Assembly: GCA_948467645.1 (NCBI GenBank)
Contig: CAOKFD010000003.1
Coordinates: 19,453 to 83,452 of the forward strand
Reading direction: 5' to 3'
Length of the DNA stretch: 64,000 nt
Source of the DNA: Fimadaptatus sp948467645
Lineage (GTDB): Bacteria > Bacillota > Clostridia > Christensenellales > Aristaeellaceae
Shown: piece after piece, positions 26,249 through 33,124 of the stretch
How positions within the stretch are numbered: the first letter of the stretch is position 1
Layout: each line of letters starts with the position of its first letter
Made by a program: the position numbers and the translations under genes
Notes under the pieces: model-generated
What the model was told of the DNA's origin: nothing
Databases searched by the model: none
The model's input: the letters and a program-made list of their open reading frames with translations, nothing else

Positions 26249-26681
26249 GTTCCTTCTTTTTAGGAAAAAAGAAGGAACCGAAGAAAAACCGATTTTGTCT
26301 TTCTCCCGATTAGGTTACTTTCATTCGATACATTTGGTTCAGGTTTTCTTTATACGAGAGGCGGCGCGCGATTACCGCTTTACGTTACTTACTTACGCAG
26401 AGCCAGCGGCAATTTTGTTTTGTCGCTGGCTTTTGCTTATCACGCGATTCGTTATCTTGAGCGTTTTGGGATACCGCGCGCAGGGTTTTCTTGTTTAGAC
26501 AGGTTTCGCCCGCGGTGTGTTCACCGCCACGCAAGCGGGGCGGCTCATTCTTGTTTCGGGGCGCTTCCCGCACTTAACCATATATCGAAGTTAAGTGCGG
26601 GAAGATACGTTTCGCCCGCGCGGCAGGTTGTATTCGCAGCGCTTCATTGTCCGCGCCCACCATAAATTGGAGTGGGCGCGG
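26249..26681 (+). repeat. Structured intergenic element, copy B (five hairpins)
   Basis: This 433-base stretch is a diverged copy of 300-713, also beginning just after a stop codon in the same orientation. Hairpins occur in the same order: 26249-26261/26266-26278 (13 bp), 26401-26408/26424-26431, 26524-26528/26539-26543, 26564-26578/26590-26604 (15 bp, perfect) and 26651-26660/26672-26681 (10 bp, perfect). A conserved box at 26297-26319 matches 349-370. Stem sequences differ between copies while pairing is kept. Bases 26682-26858 contain nothing I can assign. Confidence 0.6.
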
Positions 26682-26858
26682 GTGTTACTTTGTATTTATC
26701 CGGCTTCTGCATTCGCGGCATCCATACTTGGAGAGTTGCTATAATAGAAGCTTACACGGGCGTTGTTCTACTGCACATGGTTTGGATTACGTACTTCGCA
26801 TCCAACTGCCAGATTTAGTTACTGTGGGCTTTTACAAAAGCACGCACTTTTCCACATC

Positions 26859-26887
26859 AAAAGGGAGCAGACACGCCGTCCACTCCC
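26859..26887 (-). terminator. Terminator after ssb
   Basis: GGGAG (26863-26867) pairs with CTCCC (26883-26887), with an inner GAC/GTC, and is followed on the minus strand by a TTTT tail (26862-26859), about 30 bases past the ssb stop. Confidence 0.5.
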
Positions 26888-26918
26888 CTGCCTTATAATA
26901 TCTGAACTGTTCCTGCTT

Positions 26919-27581
26919 TTACTGCGCCTCATCCAGCACCGTCTGATGCTCAGTTTCTATTGCGTCCATCGCGGGCACGGTTTCGTCCTCCAGCCAGAAC
27001 ACCGATATTTCATACACCTGTCTTGTCTGGGTCGTGCCGTCGGGCAATTGCTTTTCGTACTGTCTGGACTGCAATCTGCCCTTTATATGCAGCTTACAGC
27101 CCACCTTTAATTGAGACACATGCCTTGCCGTTCTGCCCCATGTGATCGAGGGTATATAGTCGCTCTTTCCAAACGATCTATTCACTGCCAGCATCATATC
27201 GCATATTTCGCGTCCGAACGGCGTGGTTCTAAATATCGGTTGCTTACATATCGTGCCATGAAGCTCCACCTGATTATGGTTTTCGTTCAGCTCGCCCACC
27301 GTCAGATGCTGCACGAACACCGTGACTACCAGTCTGCCCACGCCTTCCACCATGCGATTATACGTGCGCACCTGGCCGTCTATCGATATGGCCGCGCCCG
27401 GGCGCACTTCCTCGTCCAGCAGCCTTTCCGACACGGTCAGCGGCAGATAGTCCGGCACGCCCGACAGTCTGTCCACCTTCAGCACGCAGGTATAGAACAT
27501 CTCGCCCATCACCTGATGGTCTGGCACGGGTGCGTCTTCCAGCACGCCTGAAAGCACTATGCGATTGTTGTCACGATCCAT
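26919..27581 (-). CDS. ssb: Single-stranded DNA-binding protein with two OB folds
   Basis: This 220-residue protein is made of two SSB-type OB folds: about residues 1-105 (NRIVLSGVLEDAPVP ... VVTVFVQHL) and 106-210 (NQVELHGTICKQPIFRTTPFGREICDMMLAVNR ... QVYEISVFWLED). The second half has the strongest SSB signature. Duplicated-OB SSB paralogues of this size occur in Clostridia. The tail (HQTVLDEAQ) lacks the DDDIPF-type tip that recruits partner proteins, so it is probably not the main replicative SSB. A 139-base inverted-repeat element lies about 50 bases upstream and may affect its promoter. Confidence 0.82.
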   Translation of the reverse strand: MDRDNNRIVLSGVLEDAPVPDHQVMGEMFYTCVLKVDRLSGVPDYLPLTVSERLLDEEVRPGAAISIDGQVRTYNRMVEGVGRLVVTVFVQHLTVGELNENHNQVELHGTICKQPIFRTTPFGREICDMMLAVNRSFGKSDYIPSITWGRTARHVSQLKVGCKLHIKGRLQSRQYEKQLPDGTTQTRQVYEISVFWLEDETVPAMDAIETEHQTVLDEAQ

Positions 27582-27631
27582 ATTATGTCCTCCTATCGCG
27601 GGCCTCGCTTATGTTCCCCGCTTGTTTATTT

Positions 27632-27774
27632 TAGGGCGTGTCTCAAAAATGAAAATCCGCAAATTCGAGTGGATTTTTCGTCAGTTCAAGGAATAAATCC
27701 GAAAGCTTAGCAGCGCTAAGTCGAACCTTGTGACGCAGAAATGGCGGATCAGGGAATTTTTGAGACACACTCTA
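27632..27774. mobile_element. TA-flanked miniature inverted-repeat element, copy 1
   Basis: The 139-base core (27634-27772) has terminal inverted repeats GGGCGTGTCTCAAAAA and TTTTTGAGACACACTC, flanked by TA at both ends. It carries no gene. The inside contains CTTAGC-AGC-GCTAAG and closely matches the copy at 28755-28914. TA flanks are typical of IS630/Tc1-mariner-type insertions. The left repeat has two substitutions relative to copy 2, so this copy is somewhat decayed. Confidence 0.75.
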
Positions 27775-27833
27775 GGTCTTCTACCCGGTTGAGTTTTGCC
27801 AGCAGCCGACTTTCGTCGGTTCAGTTGTATGTA

Positions 27834-28544
27834 TTAGGCCATCTGCGCGCCCATTTCGCCGCTTATGCCTATCAGCTCCGATACGGTGCATATCTCCAGC
27901 CCGCGCGCCAGCATACCGTCCAGCGCATCCGGGAGCTGCTCCGGCACGTTTTCGTCGGTCAGGCTCATCAGCACTATGTCGCCCGGGCCTACCGCGTCCA
28001 GCGCGGCGCGCATGTCCTGTGCGCTCAGTGCGGATTGCGCGTCCACGCTCCACAGCACCGCTATCTGGCCGCAGTCGCGCACGCACCCGAGCAGGCTCAG
28101 ATCCCAGTCGCCGTATGGTGGCCTGAACAGCCGCGTCGGCGCGCCGGTGAACGCGCTTATCCGTTCGCTCACGCCCTGTATCTCGCTTATCATGCCTGCG
28201 CGCTCCATGCCGGCCATTCGGCTGTGCGTCACCGAATGACCGCCCACCTCGTGTCCCGCGTCGATGATTGCCTGCACCGCATCGGGATTTCCGTCTATCC
28301 AGTAGCCGGTCAGAAAGAACGTCGCCCGCAGGCCGCGCGCGGAAAGTATGTCCAGCACGTCCCGCGTATAATCCTCGCCCCAGCCGGAATCGAACGTGAG
28401 CGCGAGCTTGCCGTCGCTCCGTTTTACCCGGCTGATTGGCGTCCGTGCATCCCACTGAGCGGCCAGCGACGTTATTGCCGCGCCGCGCCACAATACTGCG
28501 ATCACCGCAAGCGCTAATACGGCCGCCGCTATGGCTGTGCGCAC
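27834..28544 (-). CDS. Polysaccharide deacetylase (NodB homology domain)
   Basis: The 236-residue enzyme has an N-terminal membrane anchor or signal and a NodB domain. Motifs are LTFDSGWGEDYT (catalytic and metal Asp), the metal-binding H-x3-H in GGHSVTH, RPPYGDW, and a late VLWSVDAQ and IVLMSLTDE. It removes acetyl groups from peptidoglycan or another surface glycan outside the cell. The listed start is GTG 28544, but a good GGAAGGAGG site is about 26 bases upstream of it. An in-frame ACG eight bases after that site would give a positively charged leader (TKSNIRAVR). True initiation may therefore use a non-standard or mutated codon. The gene is bracketed by the two inverted-repeat elements. 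Confidence 0.85.
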   Translation of the reverse strand: MRTAIAAAVLALAVIAVLWRGAAITSLAAQWDARTPISRVKRSDGKLALTFDSGWGEDYTRDVLDILSARGLRATFFLTGYWIDGNPDAVQAIIDAGHEVGGHSVTHSRMAGMERAGMISEIQGVSERISAFTGAPTRLFRPPYGDWDLSLLGCVRDCGQIAVLWSVDAQSALSAQDMRAALDAVGPGDIVLMSLTDENVPEQLPDALDGMLARGLEICTVSELIGISGEMGAQMA

Positions 28545-28700
28545 CGCGCGGATGTTGCTTTTCGTCGCTGCCGCCTCCTTCCCCGGGATTTTTCGGACAT
28601 AATATCTTTATGCGGGTTGGCGGGCATATATACCTGTTTATTTTAATTTTGCGATTTTTTCGTTATTCGATTTGTATGTATTGATTTTGAAAGCAAAGAA

Positions 28701-28743
28701 GCACCCATCGGACGGCGAAATATGTTCGTCTGCCGATGGGTGC
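28701..28743. terminator. Hairpin, probable terminator of the araB unit
   Basis: GCACCCATCGG (28701-28711) and CCGATGGGTGC (28733-28743) form an 11-bp perfect stem. The minus strand beyond it is T-rich (TTCTTTGCTTTC). It lies between element copy 2 and the deacetylase gene and would stop transcripts from araB, or reverse transcription on the other strand. Confidence 0.5.
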
Positions 28744-28752
28744 CATGTGTTT

Positions 28753-28916
28753 TAGAGTGTGTCTCAAAAAGGGAAATCCGCAAGTTCGAGTGGATTTTGC
28801 GTCAGTTCAAGGAAGAAACCCGAAGGCTTAGCAGCGCTAAGTCGAGGGTTGATGACGCAGAAATGGCGCAGCGACGCCCGAAATTGCGGATTAAGGAATT
28901 TTTGAGACACACTCTA
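28753..28916. mobile_element. TA-flanked miniature inverted-repeat element, copy 2
   Basis: The 160-base core (28755-28914) has perfect 16-bp terminal inverted repeats GAGTGTGTCTCAAAAA / TTTTTGAGACACACTC with TA on both sides. It is the same element and orientation as copy 1, with about 20 extra internal bases. There is no coding content. Bases 28917-29081, up to the araB stop, contain a GCAGAAAG/CTTTCTGC hairpin but no gene I can support. Confidence 0.8.
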
Positions 28917-29081
28917 GTATTCAGTTCAAGCAGAAAGGCGTTGCGTTAGCTGCTTTCTGCGTAAAAGTCGATTGTTCTTCGTTTCATATCGAAGCGCAAG
29001 CATCCAGTTTACCTTAGCCAGTTCGAGATTACACCTGAACTGATTAAGATGCATAACGCTAAAGCCTTGTTCAGGCAAAGC

Positions 29082-30755
29082 TTAGTCGGCTGCCTGAGCG
29101 CGCTTTATATCCTTCAGCCGCTTCATGACGTCGTTGCCGCCGCGGCCGAAGTAATCGTGCAGAGTGGCGTACTCGGCGTACAGCTTTTCATACACGGCCT
29201 GATTTTCGGGAATCGGACGGTATACCACGTCCTTCACGCCGCCCATATTGCGCGCCGCGTCCACTATCGAGTCATAGCCGCCGTTTGCCGCGCCCGCCGC
29301 AACCGCGCCGAACATCGCCGCACCCAGCGCCGGAGCCTGTGCCGAGCGTGATATGCGTATTTCATAGCCCAGCACGTCGGCGTAAATCTGCATCATGAAG
29401 GCGTTCTTCTGCGCTATGCCGCCGCAGGCATATATTTCATCTATGCGCACGCCGCTCTTGTTGAACGTATCGACTATCATGCGCGCGCCGTAGGCGGTTG
29501 CCTCGACCAGCGCCCTGTACATCTCCTCGGGCTTGGTGGTCAGCGTCATGCCTAACATCATGCCGGTCAGATTGGTATCGACCAGCACGCTGCGGTTGCC
29601 GTTCCACCAGTCCAGCGCCAGCAGGCCGCTTTCGCCCGGCTTATACTTTTCGGCCTTTTCGGTCAGCAGTACGTGCAGGTTCATGCCGCGCTCCTCGGCC
29701 TCCTGCTTATACTCGGCGGGCACGCAGTTTTCCACAAACCAGTTGAAGTGATCGCCCACGCAGCTCTGCCCGGCTTCATAGCCCATAAGTCCCGGGATTA
29801 CGCCGTCCTCGACCACGCCGCACATGCCGGGCACTATCTTTTCCTCGTCCGACAGCATTATGTCGCAGGTGGACGTGCCCATTATCATGAGCATCTTGCC
29901 CTTTTCGGTAAGGCCCACCGGCGGCAGCGATACGTGCGCGTCCACGTTGGCCACGGCAACCGCGGTGCCCTTAGCAAGACCCGACCACTTTGCGGCCGTT
30001 TCCGTCACCTCGCCCGCCTTGGAGCCGATCGGGTATATGTCGGTGGAGAGCTTCTCCTCGACCACGTTCTCCAGCCGCGGGTCGAGCGCCTTAAAGAAGT
30101 CCTTGCTGGGATAGCCCTCGCGCTTGGACCACATGGCTTTGTAGCCCGCGGTGCAGCTGTTGCGCGCTTCCTTGCCGGTCAGCTGCATTATCACCCAGTC
30201 GGCGGCCTCCATGAAGCGGTCGGTCGCGTCGTATACCTCGGGCGCCTCCAGCAGCACCTGCCATATCTTGGGTATCATCCATTCGCTGGAGATCTTTCCG
30301 CCGTAACGCTTTAGGAAGGTCTCGCCGCGCTCCTCGGCGATTGCGTTCAGCCTGTCGGCCAGATACTGCGCCGCGTGATGCTTCCACAGCTTTACATACG
30401 AATGCGGATTTGACTTAAATTCGTCTTTGAAGCACAGCGGCGTGCCGCTCTCGTCCACCGCAATCATGGTACAGGCGGTAAAGTCGATCGACATACCTAC
30501 CACGTCCGATGCGTCCACGCCAGATTCGCGTAGAACCTCATTAACGGTAAAGCTGAGCGTATCCAGATAATCCTGAGGATGCTGCAGCGCCCAGTCGGGC
30601 TTCAGCCGCGTGCCGTCGGGCAGACGCTCATCCATAACCGCGTGCGGATAGTCCAGCGTGGCCGTGGCCAGTTCGCGCCCGTCCGCCACGTCCACCAGCA
30701 GCGCGCGCGCGGACAGCGTGCCAAAGTCAACGCCTATGCAATACTTAGTCGGCAT
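29082..30755 (-). CDS. araB: L-ribulokinase (FGGY family)
   Basis: This 557-residue FGGY carbohydrate kinase phosphorylates L-ribulose to L-ribulose-5-phosphate in arabinose breakdown. It opens with the phosphate-binding GVDFGTLSARALLVDV, which is the AraB form of the motif, and contains SIDFTACTM, GSKAGEVTETAA, the mid-protein MIMGTSTCDIML and the C-terminal ACGGIAQKNAFMMQ. The length fits AraB (about 560) rather than xylulokinase (about 490). The downstream pathway genes araA and araD are not here. A TTGCAA/TAAAAT promoter lies 80-110 bases upstream. Confidence 0.88.
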   Translation of the reverse strand: MPTKYCIGVDFGTLSARALLVDVADGRELATATLDYPHAVMDERLPDGTRLKPDWALQHPQDYLDTLSFTVNEVLRESGVDASDVVGMSIDFTACTMIAVDESGTPLCFKDEFKSNPHSYVKLWKHHAAQYLADRLNAIAEERGETFLKRYGGKISSEWMIPKIWQVLLEAPEVYDATDRFMEAADWVIMQLTGKEARNSCTAGYKAMWSKREGYPSKDFFKALDPRLENVVEEKLSTDIYPIGSKAGEVTETAAKWSGLAKGTAVAVANVDAHVSLPPVGLTEKGKMLMIMGTSTCDIMLSDEEKIVPGMCGVVEDGVIPGLMGYEAGQSCVGDHFNWFVENCVPAEYKQEAEERGMNLHVLLTEKAEKYKPGESGLLALDWWNGNRSVLVDTNLTGMMLGMTLTTKPEEMYRALVEATAYGARMIVDTFNKSGVRIDEIYACGGIAQKNAFMMQIYADVLGYEIRISRSAQAPALGAAMFGAVAAGAANGGYDSIVDAARNMGGVKDVVYRPIPENQAVYEKLYAEYATLHDYFGRGGNDVMKRLKDIKRAQAAD

Positions 30756-30835
30756 AATATATCCTCCCCATATGCTGAATATCGATAATGTTATGCATTT
30801 AATGCTGTACCATGTGGTTTAATGTTTGCGATACT

Positions 30836-30864
30836 ATTTTACATTATCCCAGCGCATTTTGCAA
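30836..30864 (-). promoter_or_regulatory. Promoter of araB
   Basis: On the minus strand TTGCAA (30864-30859) and TAAAAT (30841-30836) are 17 bases apart. The roughly 80-base leader that follows could hold operator sites, but no clear palindrome stands out. Confidence 0.5.
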
Positions 30865-31023
30865 CCATAACCCGGATCAAAAAGCCTAAAGCGCAAATAA
30901 ATGGCGGATTAATGTTTTATCCCAATTTTTTTATGGATTAACCGCCGCTGAGGGCGCGCATGTGGTATAATGTATGTAGGAATTTTTCCCCGACGCATAA
31001 CACTTTTAGGAGGGTATTTCAAA

Positions 31024-31656
31024 ATGCGCAAGTTTATCGCAATCCTCACGGCGCTATGCCTGATGCTGGTTCCCGCAATGTCGCTGGCCGACGATGTGTC
31101 CAGCAGCTATTTCTGGAGCACCGACACCGAATTCGACCTGTACGATCTGGGCTTTTCGATCAACATTCCCGAAAACTGGACGCGCGCTGACGATGAGACT
31201 ATCGCCGCGATGAACGGCGAGGGCGAGGACGCTCAGGCCGCCGACGATACCGCCGACAACGCCACGGCGCTTTCGCCCTATGCAATCGCGATGATGGCCA
31301 ACGCCGACAACAGCGCGAGCATGATGATCGCGTGCGAGGACGTCGAGGACCCCGAAGCCATCGTTACGCCCGATCAGTACATCGAGCTGTTCGCCAACGA
31401 TTTGGTAATATCCAGCGCGGAAAGCGGCGTGACCTACACCTACGATACCACTGCTATCTCAGACGCGACGCTGTGCACTCAAACCTTCCGCGAGATGGCA
31501 CTGAGCGGCTCGGACGGCAGCATCATCGATCTGCTGGTATGCCACAGCGGCATGGGCACCTATTATTCCTTCGTGATAGTCGGCACGGCCGATTCCATCA
31601 CCCCGTTTGCGCAGGAGTTCGTAAACGCGGTTGCGGAGATCGACGCGGTAGGCTAA
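31024..31656 (+). CDS. Secreted protein of unknown function
   Basis: This 210-residue exported protein starts with a signal peptide (MRKFIAILTALCLMLVPAMSLADD). The mature part has FSINIPENWTRADDET, an acidic alanine-rich loop (EGEDAQAADDTADNATA), and strands such as SMMIACEDV and TYYSFVIVGTAD. The pattern resembles small PsbP/DUF1795-like or stress-related lipoproteins, but I cannot assign a family. ATG 31024 follows TTAGGAGGG. An extended -10 (TGGTATAAT, ending 30971) is visible upstream without a good -35. Confidence 0.65.
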   Translation: MRKFIAILTALCLMLVPAMSLADDVSSSYFWSTDTEFDLYDLGFSINIPENWTRADDETIAAMNGEGEDAQAADDTADNATALSPYAIAMMANADNSASMMIACEDVEDPEAIVTPDQYIELFANDLVISSAESGVTYTYDTTAISDATLCTQTFREMALSGSDGSIIDLLVCHSGMGTYYSFVIVGTADSITPFAQEFVNAVAEIDAVG

Positions 31657-31670
31657 TTAAGTGCAGTAAA

Positions 31671-31706
31671 AAAACGCGCGGTGCCTGAGCACACCGCGCG
31701 TTTTTT
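31671..31706. terminator. Bidirectional terminator
   Basis: ACGCGCGGTG (31674-31683) pairs perfectly with CACCGCGCGT (31692-31701). There is a T-run on the right and an A-run on the left, so it serves the secreted protein gene and the convergent isomerase gene. Confidence 0.85.
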
Positions 31707-31712
31707 ATGCTT

Positions 31713-32285
31713 TTATTCTTCCGGCTTAGTCTCCAGCGACAGCGGATAATCGCCCAGATGCTTTACCTTGAAGCCCGCCTTGCGGTACTCGTCGTAGTTA
31801 AACGCCTCCAGCTCGTCTATCGCAAGCTTATGGAATTCGTAGAAGTTGTGCCACCACTCGTAGCCGCTGCCCAGGCTGGCATTTAGATACGCGTCGGCGA
31901 TGTCGCAGCCCATCTGCGGCGCGACGTAGAACGCGCCCATCGCCAGCACGTTAACGCCGTTGCCGGTTATCGCGCGCAGCGCCGCGGGCACCGACTCGAC
32001 CACGCCCGCGTGTACGTGCGGGCACTTGCTGGCCGCGATATGTATGCCCATTCCCGTGCCGCAGAACGCCAGTGCGCGCTCGTACTCGCCCTCGGCGATC
32101 TTCGCGCCTATGCGCAGGCCCACGCGATGGAACATGTTCTCGGTATCGTTATCGTCGGGCGACTTTACGCCCACGTCCTCGATCTCCCAGCCCTTGGCCT
32201 TGAGGTGCGCGACGACCGCCTCTTTAAGCGGATAGCCCGCAAAATCCGCGCCCACGACCAGTTTCTTATCCTTAACCATCTTCAT
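31713..32285 (-). CDS. RpiB/LacA/LacB family sugar-phosphate isomerase
   Basis: The 190-residue aldose-ketose isomerase interconverts phosphorylated sugars such as ribose-5-phosphate or galactose-6-phosphate. N-terminal GADFAGYPLKEAVVAHL and the active-site segment FCGTGMGIHIAASK with its catalytic cysteine are present, followed by HVHAGVVESV. The extended C-terminus is typical of the longer RpiB/LacB-like isomerases, whose substrate is often not standard ribose-5-phosphate. The open frame reaches 32381, but ATG 32285 is chosen because GGAAAGGCGGT precedes it and conserved sequence starts there. Its own promoter and a palindrome lie upstream. Confidence 0.85.
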   Translation of the reverse strand: MKMVKDKKLVVGADFAGYPLKEAVVAHLKAKGWEIEDVGVKSPDDNDTENMFHRVGLRIGAKIAEGEYERALAFCGTGMGIHIAASKCPHVHAGVVESVPAALRAITGNGVNVLAMGAFYVAPQMGCDIADAYLNASLGSGYEWWHNFYEFHKLAIDELEAFNYDEYRKAGFKVKHLGDYPLSLETKPEE

Positions 32286-32317
32286 AATACATACCGCCTT
32301 TCCGTGCAATGCGCCGC

Positions 32318-32371
32318 GTTGTAACAACACGATTACATGATAATGATACCATCCGGCGAGTATTATGTCAA
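32318..32371 (-). promoter_or_regulatory. Promoter and palindromic site of the isomerase gene
   Basis: On the minus strand TTGACA (32371-32366), a 17-base spacer and TATCAT (32348-32343) form a good promoter. The 11-base palindrome GTTGTAACAAC (32318-32328) lies within the first transcribed bases, a position suited to a repressor site. Confidence 0.6.
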
Positions 32372-32412
32372 TAGTTAACAATGTGTGCCATGAACTACTG
32401 CCTAATCCGTGC

Positions 32413-32919
32413 TTAATCCCGGCGCAGATATTCGCGCACCAGCACTGCCGCGCCGCCCAGCATCATAATCACGCCTATCCAGAATGGCCATGCAATGCCC
32501 GTATAGAACAGTCCCGTGCCGAACGGCCCCCACTCGTTAAAGAACCACGTCGTGGTCTGCGCGAACTGCTGCGCCAGCACCAGCGACGTGACTAAACTCG
32601 CCAGCCCGATCGTAAGTACGCATATGCCGAACACTATCCTGAACATGCGCTGACGTTCGACGCGCGCCGCGTCCGCGGGCTGTGCGGGCGCGGGCACGCC
32701 CGGGGTGACCTGTGCATCGGCGCTGTCGTCTATCAGCAGGTAATCCGTGCTTACGCCGAACAATTTGCTCAATTGTATCACCTTGTCCACATCGGGCGTT
32801 GCGTCGCCCGTCTCCCAACGCGAGACCGCCTGCCGCGTCACGTCCATTTCGTTTGCCAGCGCTTCCTGCGACATGCCGCGTATTTTGCGCTGCATCGTTA
32901 TCTTTTCGCCTATACTCAT
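32413..32919 (-). CDS. XRE-family transcriptional regulator with membrane tail
   Basis: The 168-residue protein has an N-terminal helix-turn-helix (about residues 5-60: MSQEALANEMDVTRQAVSRWETGDATPDVDKVIQLSKLFGVSTDYLL). A proline/alanine linker follows, then two hydrophobic helices (IVFGICVLTIGLASLVTSLVLA and WPFWIGVIMMLGGAAVLV). Membrane-tethered XRE regulators of this design are common in Clostridia and are thought to respond to envelope signals. Targets are unknown. ATG 32919 follows a GGAGGACG site. Confidence 0.82.
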   Translation of the reverse strand: MSIGEKITMQRKIRGMSQEALANEMDVTRQAVSRWETGDATPDVDKVIQLSKLFGVSTDYLLIDDSADAQVTPGVPAPAQPADAARVERQRMFRIVFGICVLTIGLASLVTSLVLAQQFAQTTTWFFNEWGPFGTGLFYTGIAWPFWIGVIMMLGGAAVLVREYLRRD

Positions 32920-33082
32920 TTGTCCGTCCTCCTTTGGAACATGTCAGCATTATATCCCATCAGGCGCTCAAATACCAGCGCGGCAAGCTGGAATTTCGGC
33001 AATCGGCGCGCGGCAATTGCGCAATTTGAGGTTGCGGAGCGATTTTTCGCGGGCAAATGGCCGTTTTTGCATGTACAGGCAT

Positions 33083-33116
33083 AAAAAATCGGGAGCGCGT
33101 GACTTCATGCGCTCCC
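33083..33116 (-). terminator. Terminator after the ferredoxin-thioredoxin fusion gene
   Basis: GGGAGCGC (33091-33098) pairs with GCGCTCCC (33109-33116). On the minus strand it is followed by a six-T run (complement of 33083-33088). Confidence 0.8.
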
Positions 33117-33124
33117 CTGTTCGT

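Noticed and set aside
26222..26700. Element copy B as a simple terminator of the export operon
   Set aside because: The first hairpin could terminate, but there is no T-run, and four more ordered hairpins and a conserved box are shared with copy A.
29082..30755. Xylulokinase
   Set aside because: The GVDFGTLSARALLVDV motif and 557-residue length match L-ribulokinase rather than the ~490-residue XylB.
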